Below, one piece after another: positions 53,747 through 61,494 of a DNA stretch of 64,000 nt. The notes under the pieces are model-generated. The model had not been told where the DNA came from. It searched no databases and saw only the letters and a program-made list of their open reading frames with translations. The DNA comes from Micromonospora sp. MP36 (GTDB lineage: Bacteria > Actinomycetota > Actinomycetes > Mycobacteriales > Micromonosporaceae). The position numbers and the translations under genes are program-made. The DNA lies in NCBI RefSeq assembly GCF_008119785.1, contig NZ_VSFA01000007.1:96970-160969 (forward strand), in the 5' to 3' direction. Positions within the stretch are counted from its first letter, which is position 1. Every line of letters begins with the position of its first letter.

Positions 53747-54631
53747 TCAGTTGCCGGCCTGGTCCAGCACGCCCCACCGGCGGCGGATCGCCTTGTCCGC
53801 CGCGCCGAAGGCGGCGTCCACGAGCAGGCCCACCACCAGGATGACGATCATGATCGCCATCAGCCGGGGTGCCTCGTTCAGTTCCCGGGCGTAGGTGAGC
53901 TGTGCGCCGATCGACGTCCGGGTGGCGATGACCACCAGCAGCTCGCCGGCCATCAGGCTGCGCCAGGCGAACGCCCAGCCCTGCTTGAGACCGGCCACGA
54001 TGGCGGGTAGCGCGGCCGGCGCGATCACGTACCGGTAGAGGTGGAGCCCGCGGGCGCCGAGGTTGCGGCCGGCCCGCACCAGCAGCGGTGGTACGTAGTC
54101 GACGCCGTGGATGACGCCGTTGGCGACCGACGGCGCCGCGCCGAGCACCACCACGAAGAAGATCGCCTGCTCGCTGAGCTGGAAGAGCAGAATGGCCAGC
54201 GGGAACCAGGCGATCGACGGCATGGTCTGCAGCGCCGTGATCATCGAGCCGAGCGCGGCCCGCAGCACCGCCACCCGGGCCACGGCCAGGCCGAGCACCA
54301 GCCCGACGGCGACCGCGGCGGCGAAGCCCACGGCCGCCCGGCGGCCGGTGGTGGCCAGGCCGTCCCAGAGCGCCGAGCTGACCAGGTAGTGGCCGAGGTC
54401 CGCGAACACCGTCGCCGGACCGGGCAGCGCCCACGGGTCCTTCCACCCGGTCCAGACCACGACCTGCCAGAAGGCGATGGCCAGGGCCAGGGCGGCCAGC
54501 TTCGGCCACAGCGCCGACCAGGCCCGGCGGACCCGGGACGGCCCGCGCTGCCGGCCGGCGGTCTCCAGGGCGTCCAGTCCGGAGATCTCCGCGTCGGTAC
54601 GCGTGGATCCGGTGAGCGTGTCACTGGCCAT
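53747..54631 (-). CDS. Sulfonate/nitrate/taurine-type ABC transporter permease
   Basis: The predicted protein has 294 residues from ATG 54631. A polar tail of about 40 residues precedes helices with FWQVVVWTGWKDPWALPGP, typical of SsuC/TauC. The EAA loop reads RAGRNLGARGLHLYRYVIAP. It forms the channel for the ATPase upstream, whose 3' end overlaps this start by 11 bases. Substrate class (sulfonate versus nitrate or thiamine precursor) is inferred from the family and the CymR-like regulator. Confidence 0.9.
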   Translation of the reverse strand: MASDTLTGSTRTDAEISGLDALETAGRQRGPSRVRRAWSALWPKLAALALAIAFWQVVVWTGWKDPWALPGPATVFADLGHYLVSSALWDGLATTGRRAAVGFAAAVAVGLVLGLAVARVAVLRAALGSMITALQTMPSIAWFPLAILLFQLSEQAIFFVVVLGAAPSVANGVIHGVDYVPPLLVRAGRNLGARGLHLYRYVIAPAALPAIVAGLKQGWAFAWRSLMAGELLVVIATRTSIGAQLTYARELNEAPRLMAIMIVILVVGLLVDAAFGAADKAIRRRWGVLDQAGN

Positions 54632-55400
54632 GGCGGCCCACCTCCGTACGCAGCCGGTCGGTGACCTCGGCGGCGATGGTCGCGATCTCCGGGGAGTCGA
54701 TCCGCCGGGGCCGGGGCACGTCGACCCGGGTGGACCAGATGATCCGGCCGGGCCGGCTGGAGAGCAGGATGATCCGGTCGGCGAGCCGCGCCGCCTCGCG
54801 GACGTTGTGCGTCACGAAGAGCACGCTCAGCCGGCGTTCGGACCAGATCCGCTCCAGCTCGTCGTGGAGGATGTCCCGGGTCATCGCGTCGAGCGCGCCG
54901 AACGGCTCGTCCATCAACAGCACCGGGGTGTCCAGGGCGAGGGTGCGGGCCAGCGCGACGCGCTGCCGCATGCCGCCGGAGAGCTCGTGCGGGCGCTTGC
55001 GACCGAACTCGGCCAGGTGGACCGTACGCAGCAGGTCGGCCACCTTCGCCCGGCGCTCGGCGCGGGGCAGCCCGCGCAGCTTGAGCGGCACCTCGACGTT
55101 GGCCTCGACGGTGAGCCAGGGGAACAGGGCCGGCTCCTGGAACATCAGGCCGGGGTTGACCCCCTCGCCCAGCTCGATCCGGCCGCCGCTGGCCCGGTCC
55201 AGCCCGGCGACCAGGTTGAGCAGCGTGCTCTTGCCGCACCCGGACGCGCCGACCAGGCAGACGAACTCACCGGGGGCGACGTCCAGCGACACCCCGTCCA
55301 GGGCCAGTACGGCGTGCTCGCCCTGGCCGTACACCTTGGTCACGCCGCGCAGCGCGACCGAGCCGGTCGCGCTGCGCGGGGTCGTCGTGGTCGACGTCAC
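54621..55400 (-). CDS. Sulfonate/nitrate/taurine-type ABC transporter ATPase
   Basis: The predicted protein has 259 residues; GTG 55400 overlaps the binding-protein stop (GTGA). Walker A GASGCGKSTLL, Q-loop MFQEPALFPWLTV, signature LSGGMRQR, Walker B LLMDEPFGALD and switch THNVREAARLAD are intact. The FQEPxLxPW form of the Q-loop is typical of the SsuB/TauB/NrtD group. It powers uptake through the following permease. Confidence 0.93.
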   Translation of the reverse strand: MTSTTTTPRSATGSVALRGVTKVYGQGEHAVLALDGVSLDVAPGEFVCLVGASGCGKSTLLNLVAGLDRASGGRIELGEGVNPGLMFQEPALFPWLTVEANVEVPLKLRGLPRAERRAKVADLLRTVHLAEFGRKRPHELSGGMRQRVALARTLALDTPVLLMDEPFGALDAMTRDILHDELERIWSERRLSVLFVTHNVREAARLADRIILLSSRPGRIIWSTRVDVPRPRRIDSPEIATIAAEVTDRLRTEVGRHGQ

Positions 55401-56455
55401 GGCTGGGTGACCTCGGGCTTGCCCTGCGCCTTGAGCACCTCGTTGAGGAACTTCAGGTCGTAGAGGCCGTTCAGGTCGACCGGTTGGGTCAGCCCGACGG
55501 CGACGGCGTGGTCCAGGCCGGTCTTCAGCGAGGACGCGATCGGGTCGTTGGTGAACTCCAGGGTGGGCCAGGCCTGCTTGATCAGCTTGACGTCGAGCGG
55601 CTTGCCGGTGATCTTGCCGATGTGGTCGGAGATGGCCTGCTGCGCCTCGTCCGGCTTGGTGTTGACGAACTCGTTCGCCGCGACCTGCCCCTCGACCAGC
55701 TTCTTCACCACGTCCGGGTGGGCCTTGAGAAACTTGGTGCTGACCAGCAGGTTGGTGATGACGAACTTCCGGTCCGGCCAGAGGTCGCGCTCGTCCACCA
55801 GCACCTTGCCGCCGGCGTTGACCAGCCGGGAGACGTACGGCTCCGGCACCCAGGCGCCGTCGATCGCGCCGCTGGCGAAGGTGTCCACCGTCTGCGCGTT
55901 CTCCTGCGGGACCACCGTGACGTCGCCGCCGCCCTCCTTGGTGGTGTTGAGGCCCTTCTCCTTGAGCCAGTAGCGCAGCGCCACGTCCTGGGTGTTGCCG
56001 AGTTGCGGGGTGGCGATCTTCTTGCCGCGCAGCTGCTCGACCGAGGTGATGTCCGGCTTGACCACCAGCGCGACGCCGCCCGAGGCGGCGCCGGAGACCA
56101 CCCGGACCGCCTCACCCTTGGACTTCGAGAAGGCGTTCACGGTCGGGTTCGGACCGATGTACGTGGCGTCGAGCGCGCCGGAGAAGACCGCCTCGATGGC
56201 CGCCGGGCCGGCGTTGAAGGTCTTGGTCTCCAGCGTGACGTCGCTGCCCAGCTTCTCCTTGAAGATCCCCTTCTCCACGCCGACCACGGCGGGCGCGTGG
56301 GTGATGTTGGGGAAGTAGCCGAGGCGCAGGGTCACCGGGCCGGCGGCCGCGTCGCCGGTGTCGTCGCCGCAGGCCGCCGTGCTGCCCAGGGTCGCCGCGC
56401 CGACCACGGCGAGGGTGGCCAGGGAGACCAGTCGACGGAAGGGGAGCCGTCTCAT
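55397..56455 (-). CDS. Sulfonate/nitrate/taurine-type substrate-binding lipoprotein
   Basis: The predicted protein has 352 residues from ATG 56455. The signal segment ends GSTAAC, a slightly atypical lipobox with cysteine near residue 29. The SsuA/THI5-like fold is evident: LRLGYFPNITHAPAVVGVEK, ATYIGPNPTVNAFSKSKGEA, KKIATPQLGNTQDVALRYWL and GAWVPEPYVSRL. Mature length and motif order match alkanesulfonate/taurine-binding proteins. It is the first gene of a four-gene operon ending in the Rrf2 regulator. Ligand not readable from sequence. Confidence 0.92.
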   Translation of the reverse strand: MRRLPFRRLVSLATLAVVGAATLGSTAACGDDTGDAAAGPVTLRLGYFPNITHAPAVVGVEKGIFKEKLGSDVTLETKTFNAGPAAIEAVFSGALDATYIGPNPTVNAFSKSKGEAVRVVSGAASGGVALVVKPDITSVEQLRGKKIATPQLGNTQDVALRYWLKEKGLNTTKEGGGDVTVVPQENAQTVDTFASGAIDGAWVPEPYVSRLVNAGGKVLVDERDLWPDRKFVITNLLVSTKFLKAHPDVVKKLVEGQVAANEFVNTKPDEAQQAISDHIGKITGKPLDVKLIKQAWPTLEFTNDPIASSLKTGLDHAVAVGLTQPVDLNGLYDLKFLNEVLKAQGKPEVTQP

Positions 56456-56469
56456 CGTGTGTCCAATCC

Positions 56470-56496
56470 ACAGTATTCCTACTTAGTTAGTAGGAA
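56470..56496 (-). promoter_or_regulatory. Promoter and Rrf2-type operator of the sulfonate-type operon
   Basis: Arms TTCCTACT (56476-56483) and AGTAGGAA (56489-56496) form an 8-base inverted repeat with a 5-base spacer, TAGTT. On the minus strand a -10 box TACTGT (56475-56470) abuts it, so the palindrome fills the spacer between -35 and -10. A bound repressor there would block transcription. The AT-rich sequence stands out from its surroundings. Confidence 0.65.
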
Positions 56497-56553
56497 GAGT
56501 GGGGCAGGGTGGGAGCGGCGTCAAGACCCATCCAGCATCCGGGACGGCTCACC

Positions 56554-56575
56554 TGGGAATTCTCGGCAATTCCCA
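56554..56575. promoter_or_regulatory. Palindrome TGGGAATT-N6-AATTCCCA, unassigned operator candidate
   Basis: Perfect 8-base arms (56554-56561 and 56568-56575) lie in the 229-base gap between the divergent sulfonate-type operon and the first M16 gene, about 97 bases before the M16 -10 box. No regulator is known to me for this motif. Confidence 0.45.
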
Positions 56576-56671
56576 CCTGTTCGGTGGAGTATGTGGCCCC
56601 GGACGGCCGACTGCCGGCGCGTCCGTCCGGAGTGCGCGGCCACACCGCCCGTGCGTCCGGTGCCGAGGGGC

Positions 56672-56677
56672 TAGATT
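56672..56677 (+). promoter_or_regulatory. Leaderless -10 box of the first M16 gene (TAGATT)
   Basis: TAGATT is followed by exactly seven bases and GTG 56685, with no ribosome-binding site. It fixes the start of the M16 gene. Confidence 0.5.
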
Positions 56678-56684
56678 CGATCTC

Positions 56685-57995
56685 GTGCCGACGCGGAGAA
56701 CGAAGATCCCAGCGACGAAGTACCCGGTCGAGCGGTTCAGCCTCGACAACGGCCTGCGGGTGGTGCTCACCCCCGACCGCAGCGCCCCGGTCATCGGGGT
56801 GGCGGTGGTCTACGACGTCGGCATCCGGTCCGAGCCGGAGGGGCGGACCGGCTTCGCCCACCTCTTCGAGCACCTGATGTTCCAGGGCTCGGAGAACCTG
56901 GAGAAGCTGGCCCATTTCCGGCATGTCCAGGGTGCCGGCGGCACCTTCAACGGCTCCACCCACCTGGACTACACCGACTACTTCGAGACGCTGCCCAGCA
57001 ACGCCCTGGAACGGGCGCTCTTCCTGGAGGCCGACCGGATGCGCGGCCCCCGGCTGACCGAGGAGAACCTGCGCAACCAGGTCGACGTGGTCAAGGAGGA
57101 GATCCGGGTCAACGTGCTCAACCGGCCGTACGGCGGGTTTCCCTGGCTGACCCTGCCGCCGGTGATGTTCGACACCTTCCCGAACGCGCACGACGGCTAC
57201 GGCTCCTTCGACGACCTGGAGTCGGCGACCGTGGCGGACGCCGCCGACTTCTTCCGGCGCTACTACGCCAGCGGCAACGCCGTGCTGGCGGTCAGCGGCG
57301 ACATCGACGTGACCGAGGCGACGGAGCTGATCGAGCGGCACTTCGGGGACGTGCCGGCCCGCCCCGCCCCGGCGCGGCCCGACTTCGCCGAGCCCGACCT
57401 GACCGCCGAGCGGCGCCGGTCGTACACCGACAAGCTGGCCCCGCTGCCCGCGGTGGCCGGGGCCTGGCGGGTGCCCGACCCGCTGACCGACTTCACCGGC
57501 TACCTGCCGTACGTGGTGCTCGCCGAGGTGCTCACCGACGGGGACGCGTCCCGGCTGGTCGAACGGCTGGTCCAGCGGGACCGTACGGTCACCAGCCTCG
57601 GCGGCTACCTCGGCTTCATGGGCGACCCGTTCGACGTACGCGACCCCACCGCGCTGCTGCTCCAGGCCCACCTGCCGCCCGGCGGCGACGTGGACAAGGT
57701 GCTGCGCACCATCGACGAGGAGTTGGACCGGCTCGCCACCGACGGGCTGACCGACGGCGAGTTGGCCCGCACCCAGGCCCGGATGGCCACCCACCTGCTG
57801 CGGGACACCGACGCGTTGCTCGGCCGGGCGCTGCGGATGGCCGTCCTCGAACAGCAACGCGGCGAGCCGGGCCTGCTCAACGAGCTGCCCCGGCTGGTCG
57901 GCGAGGTCACCGAGGAACAGGTGGTCGCCGCCGCCGCCACCCTGCGGCCGGAGCGCCGCGCGTCCATCGAGGTCCTCGCCGGAGGTGCCCGATGA
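56685..57995 (+). CDS. M16 family zinc peptidase, catalytic subunit
   Basis: The predicted protein has 436 residues from GTG 56685 (VPTRRTKIPATKYPVERFSL). The inverted zinc motif HLFEHLMFQG (HxxEH) is near residue 62, and the third ligand Glu lies about 75 residues on in RNQVDVVKEEIRVNV. This is the active half of an M16B peptidase that encloses and cuts peptides. No signal peptide, so it is probably cytoplasmic. The partner subunit is the next gene. A leaderless -10 box supports this start. Confidence 0.92.
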   Translation: MPTRRTKIPATKYPVERFSLDNGLRVVLTPDRSAPVIGVAVVYDVGIRSEPEGRTGFAHLFEHLMFQGSENLEKLAHFRHVQGAGGTFNGSTHLDYTDYFETLPSNALERALFLEADRMRGPRLTEENLRNQVDVVKEEIRVNVLNRPYGGFPWLTLPPVMFDTFPNAHDGYGSFDDLESATVADAADFFRRYYASGNAVLAVSGDIDVTEATELIERHFGDVPARPAPARPDFAEPDLTAERRRSYTDKLAPLPAVAGAWRVPDPLTDFTGYLPYVVLAEVLTDGDASRLVERLVQRDRTVTSLGGYLGFMGDPFDVRDPTALLLQAHLPPGGDVDKVLRTIDEELDRLATDGLTDGELARTQARMATHLLRDTDALLGRALRMAVLEQQRGEPGLLNELPRLVGEVTEEQVVAAAATLRPERRASIEVLAGGAR

Positions 57996-58044
57996 GCGCG
58001 AGGAGTGGTTTGCGAGCCCCGCAGTCGCGAACGGAGGAGGTCCA

Positions 58045-59382
58045 GTGACGGCAACCGTGGAGACCGGGACGCGGCCGCTGCCGCCGCTCGGCCCCAACCG
58101 CAGGCTCAAGGTGCCGAAGCAGGCCGAGCGCACGCTCGCCAACGGGCTCACCGTGATCGCCGTACGCCGGAACGCGGTCCCGCTGGTCGAGCTGCGGCTC
58201 TGGATGCCGGCCGGGCGTACCCACCTGGCCCGGGGCGCGATGCTGGCCCAGACCATCCTCGCCGGCACGCCGACCCTCAGCGCGACGCAGATCGCCGCCG
58301 AGTTGCAGAAGGTCGGCGGCGCGCTGTCCGCCGGGCTCGACCCTGACCGGCTGATGCTCTCCGGGGCGAGCCTGGGCACCGGCCTGGACCGGATGCTGGA
58401 GATCCTCGCCGACGTGCTCACCGGGGCCACCTACCCGGGCGACTGGGTGGAGACCGAGCGGGACCGGCTGGTCGACCGGATCCAGGTCGCCCAGAGCCAG
58501 CCCGCCCACCTGGCCCGGACCGCGCTGCTCAAGCGGATCTACGGCCGGCACCCGTACGCGGTTCAGACCCCGGAGCCCGACCAGGTGCGCGCGGTACGCC
58601 CGCCGGCCCTGCGGCGGTTGCACGCCGAACGTGTGCACCCGGCCGGCGCGGTGCTGGTGCTGGTCGGCGACGTGCAGCCGGAGCGGGCCGTGGACGCCGC
58701 CGAGAAGGCGCTCGCCGGGTGGAACGGGGCCGGGCGCGCCGAGGAGTTGCCGCCGGCCCCGCCGCTGGAGCCGGGCCCGCTGCTGCTGGTCGACCGGCCC
58801 GGTTCGGTCCAGTCCTCGCTGCGGATCGCCCTGCCCGCGGTGCCCCGCACCCACCCGGACCACGCCGCGCTGCAACTGGCCAACCTGCTCTTCGGCGGCT
58901 ACTTCTCCTCCCGCTGGGTGGAGAACATCCGCGAGGACAAGGGCTACACGTACGGGCCCCACTCGCTGGTCGAGCACTCGGTGGCCGGGTCGGTGCTGAT
59001 CGCCGCCGCCGAGGTGGCCACCGAGGTGACCGCCCCCGCCCTGCTGGAGACCACGTACGAGCTGGGCCGGCTGGCCGCGCTGCCGCCGAAGCCCGAGGAG
59101 CTGGAGCAGGCCCGCCAGTACGCGCTCGGCACGCTCCAGCTCGGCATGTCCACCCAGACCGGGCTGGCGTCGCTGACCAGCGCGTACGCCGGCAACGGGC
59201 TGCGCCTGGACTTCCTCGCCGAGCACGCGTCCCGGCTCGCCAGGGCGACCGTGGACGACGTGGCCGAGGCGGCGGCCCGCTACCTCGCCCCGGCGAAGGC
59301 GGTCACCGTCGTGCTCGGTGACGCCGAGCGGATCGCGGATTCGCTGGCCACGCTCGGTCCGGTGCGGACGGAGGCGGCGTGA
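58045..59382 (+). CDS. M16 family peptidase, non-catalytic partner subunit
   Basis: The predicted protein has 445 residues from GTG 58045, with GGAGGAGG four bases upstream. It has the M16 fold but no HxxEH motif where the partner has it. It supplies instead the conserved Arg/Tyr pair of the second half (SSRWVENIREDKGYTYGPHS). Active and inactive halves in adjacent genes are the usual form of bacterial M16B heterodimers. Just before the gene is a GC-rich run with GAGCGCGAGGAG-like repeats, and similar repeats (GAGCGAGCGGAGCGAG) follow it before nudC. Confidence 0.9.
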   Translation: MTATVETGTRPLPPLGPNRRLKVPKQAERTLANGLTVIAVRRNAVPLVELRLWMPAGRTHLARGAMLAQTILAGTPTLSATQIAAELQKVGGALSAGLDPDRLMLSGASLGTGLDRMLEILADVLTGATYPGDWVETERDRLVDRIQVAQSQPAHLARTALLKRIYGRHPYAVQTPEPDQVRAVRPPALRRLHAERVHPAGAVLVLVGDVQPERAVDAAEKALAGWNGAGRAEELPPAPPLEPGPLLLVDRPGSVQSSLRIALPAVPRTHPDHAALQLANLLFGGYFSSRWVENIREDKGYTYGPHSLVEHSVAGSVLIAAAEVATEVTAPALLETTYELGRLAALPPKPEELEQARQYALGTLQLGMSTQTGLASLTSAYAGNGLRLDFLAEHASRLARATVDDVAEAAARYLAPAKAVTVVLGDAERIADSLATLGPVRTEAA

Positions 59383-59452
59383 GCGAGCGGAGCGAGCGGA
59401 GCAGTTGGCTCAGCACCGTGGTGGGTCGCGCCGCCGGCGAGCGGAGCGAGGC

Positions 59453-60397
59453 GTGACCGGCGAGCCTGCCCCACCGCTGGCCCGGTCCACGCTGGATCGG
59501 GCGGCGCACCGGCGTACCGACCCGGACTGGCTCGCCGAGGCGTGGGAGCGGGCCCGGGTGCTGGTGCTGGACTCGGCCGACGACGGGCGCGCCCTGGTCC
59601 GCGGCACGGCGGCACCGCCGGAGTTGGTGCTGGTCGGCCCCGCCGAGCTGCCCGAGGTGCCCCGGTCGGTGCCGATGTTCCTCGGCGTCGAGCCCGACGG
59701 CGTACCGGTCTTCGCGGTGGACGCGCCGCTGCCGGAGCTGCCGGGCACCCGGCGGGCCAACCTGCGCGAGGTGGGGCATCTCCTGGCCGACCGGGACGCG
59801 GGCCTCTTCACCACCGCGCTCGCCCTGCTGAACTGGCACGTCCGGCACGGCTACTCGTCGGTCACCGGGCACCCGACACAGGTCGACGAGGCCGGCTGGT
59901 CCCGGGTCGACCCGGGCGGCGACCGGGTCTGGCCGCGTACCGACCCGGCCATGATCGTGCTGGTCCACGACGGGGTGGCCGGCCCGGAGGGGCGGTGCCT
60001 GCTCGGCAACAACGCCGCCTGGGCGCGTACCCCCGGCGAGCGCCGTTTCTCCTGCCTGGCCGGCTACGTGGAGCCCGGGGAATCGGCCGAGGCCGCCGTG
60101 CTCCGCGAGGTCCGCGAGGAGGTCGGCGTCGGGGTCGAGGAGATCGCGTACGCGGGCAGCCAGGCGTGGCCGTTCCCCGGCTCGCTGATGCTCGGCTTCC
60201 TGGCCCGCGCCGACGCCGACGAGCAGATCCGGGTGGACCCGGCCGAGATCGCCTACGCCCGCTGGTTCACCCGGCGGGAGATCGGCGCCGCGCTGGCCGG
60301 GGAGGCGGTCGACGTCGACGGCCACCGGCTGGCCCTTCCGCCACCGTCCTCCATCGCCCTGTTCCTGATCCACCGCTGGCTCGACGGCCACTGCTGA
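59453..60397 (+). CDS. nudC: NADH pyrophosphatase (NudC-type Nudix hydrolase) lacking the zinc ribbon
   Basis: The predicted protein has 314 residues from GTG 59453, with GGAG six bases upstream. The Nudix box is complete (GYVEPGESAEAAVLREVREE VGV), and SQAWPFPGSLM, C-terminal to it, is the NADH-pyrophosphatase signature. It hydrolyses NAD(H), or NAD-capped RNA, to NMN and AMP. The zinc ribbon that normally precedes the Nudix domain is present in outline (HGYSSVTGHPTQVDEAGWSR) but all its cysteines are replaced; only one Cys remains in the domain before the Nudix box. The fold may therefore be kept without metal. Confidence 0.9.
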   Translation: MTGEPAPPLARSTLDRAAHRRTDPDWLAEAWERARVLVLDSADDGRALVRGTAAPPELVLVGPAELPEVPRSVPMFLGVEPDGVPVFAVDAPLPELPGTRRANLREVGHLLADRDAGLFTTALALLNWHVRHGYSSVTGHPTQVDEAGWSRVDPGGDRVWPRTDPAMIVLVHDGVAGPEGRCLLGNNAAWARTPGERRFSCLAGYVEPGESAEAAVLREVREEVGVGVEEIAYAGSQAWPFPGSLMLGFLARADADEQIRVDPAEIAYARWFTRREIGAALAGEAVDVDGHRLALPPPSSIALFLIHRWLDGHC

Positions 60398-60437
60398 CTG
60401 GCCGGGCCGACGGGATCTGAGCGACCGGGTGGGTCAT

Positions 60438-60500
60438 CGCCACTTCGCCGACATGGCGGGGTTGCGGCGAGCGGGACACCGCCACCTCGCCGAAGTGGCG
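60438..60500. repeat. Paired palindromic intergenic element (copy at 60 kb)
   Basis: Units of the form CGCCA-N2-TCGCCGA-N2-TGGCG start at 60438 and 60480, 42 bases apart, matching the pair at 28969/29010. Here the units are imperfect palindromes, but the left arm of the first (CGCCACTTCG) pairs perfectly with the right arm of the second (CGAAGTGGCG), so the pair can fold as one large hairpin. It lies 40 bases after the nudC stop, in a 309-base gap with no gene. Confidence 0.6.
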
Positions 60501-60506
60501 TTGCGC

Positions 60507-60576
60507 ACCGGCGACCGGCGACCGGCGACCGGCGACCGGCGAGCGGCGACCGGCGACCGGCGAGCGGCGACCGGCG
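60507..60576 (+). repeat. Heptanucleotide tandem repeat, ten units
   Basis: Ten 7-base units ACCGGCG or AGCGGCG run without interruption; units 6 and 9 carry the AG variant. The unit length is not a multiple of three and no gene covers it, so copy number is free to vary by slippage. Confidence 0.75.
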
Positions 60577-60706
60577 GGGGCCGGACACGGTCCCGGCCCG
60601 TGGCCGTCGTTGCCGCGGCGGTCACGGGCCGGGAACACGGGCCGTCGTGGCCGGGTGAGGCAAGGAACGCGGCGGGGGAGCCGGTCCGACCACGACGGAC
60701 GTCAGG

Positions 60707-60973
60707 TCACGTCCGATTGACGTACCACGGGCCCGGGTCGGGGTCCTCGATCGGGAGCACCTTCACCCGGTGCCGGCCGGCACGTACTGCTCCGACGGAC
60801 GCCAGCGCCCGGGCCAGCAGCAGGGCGGCGTCCCGGTCCTCGGCGTGGACGACCTGGCGGCGCGGCTCCGGCGCGGTGGTCTCGTCCCGCAGCCGGCCAC
60901 CGTCGGCCCAGACGGCCGCGATGTCGGTGTCGGCGGCGGCTCGGATCTCGGTGCGGACGATCAGGAACCGCAT
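60707..60973 (-). CDS. Small hypothetical protein (88 aa)
   Basis: ATG 60973 has GGGGGAC four to five bases upstream. The product begins MRFLIVRTEIRAAADTDIAA and ends EDPDPGPWYVNRT; the alternation of beta-like (RFLIVRTEI, HRVKVLPIE) and helical (DRDAALLLARALASVGAV) stretches suggests a small alpha/beta fold. No family is recognised. Confidence 0.6.
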   Translation of the reverse strand: MRFLIVRTEIRAAADTDIAAVWADGGRLRDETTAPEPRRQVVHAEDRDAALLLARALASVGAVRAGRHRVKVLPIEDPDPGPWYVNRT

Positions 60974-61182
60974 GGCTGTCCCCCGGTACGGACGGACGGA
61001 TACGCGATGGAACTTCCACGTCACTCAATCGAGATGTTACGCCTCGTGGTCGTCCCAGCAAGTGAACTCGACCGTCCTTCGCGCGCCCCGACCGATCGGG
61101 TGACCCCGGTCGGCACGGTTGTCGGGATGGGCAGGGGAAGGGGCCGCCGGCGCCACGCCGACGGCCCCGGTCACTCAGCTAA

Positions 61183-61422
61183 TCAGTTCAGCGAGAACTG
61201 CCCGTTCTTCGCGCCGGTGATGAAGCCGAGCCAGCCGGCCCGGTTGAACAGCAGCACCGGACCGCTCCGGTCCTTGCTGTCCCGCAGTGCCACCGCCGCC
61301 GGCCCGGTACGCAGCGGCGCGACCTCCACGCAGTTCGAGGTCTGGCTCCGGGTGCTCTTGCGCCAGGCGGCGCCGGCGAGTTGCGGCGCGAGGTCGGACG
61401 AGTTGTTGCGGATCTCGTTCAT
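61183..61422 (-). CDS. DUF397 domain protein
   Basis: The predicted protein has 79 residues from ATG 61422, with AGGAG seven bases upstream. AAWRKSTRSQTSNCVEVAPL and VALRDSKDRSGPVLLF are the DUF397 hallmarks. These small proteins occur almost only in actinobacteria, beside XRE regulators with a DUF5753 domain, as here (the regulator gene ends 72 bases upstream on the same strand). The pair is of the Scr1/WhiJ type, thought to control development or act as a toxin-antitoxin-like switch. Confidence 0.9.
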   Translation of the reverse strand: MNEIRNNSSDLAPQLAGAAWRKSTRSQTSNCVEVAPLRTGPAAVALRDSKDRSGPVLLFNRAGWLGFITGAKNGQFSLN

Positions 61423-61494
61423 GGTTCTGCTCCTGGTCTGGAGTGCTCCGATGGGGACGAGTGACGCCGCAGGCCGGACGGCGCTCCCCGTGGA

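Noticed and set aside
58000..58044. GAGCG-rich runs around the second M16 gene as regulatory repeats
   Set aside because: Short, degenerate and low in complexity; nothing distinguishes them from drift in GC-rich intergenic sequence.
60507..60576. CRISPR array
   Set aside because: The 7-base units abut without spacers; it is a simple tandem repeat.
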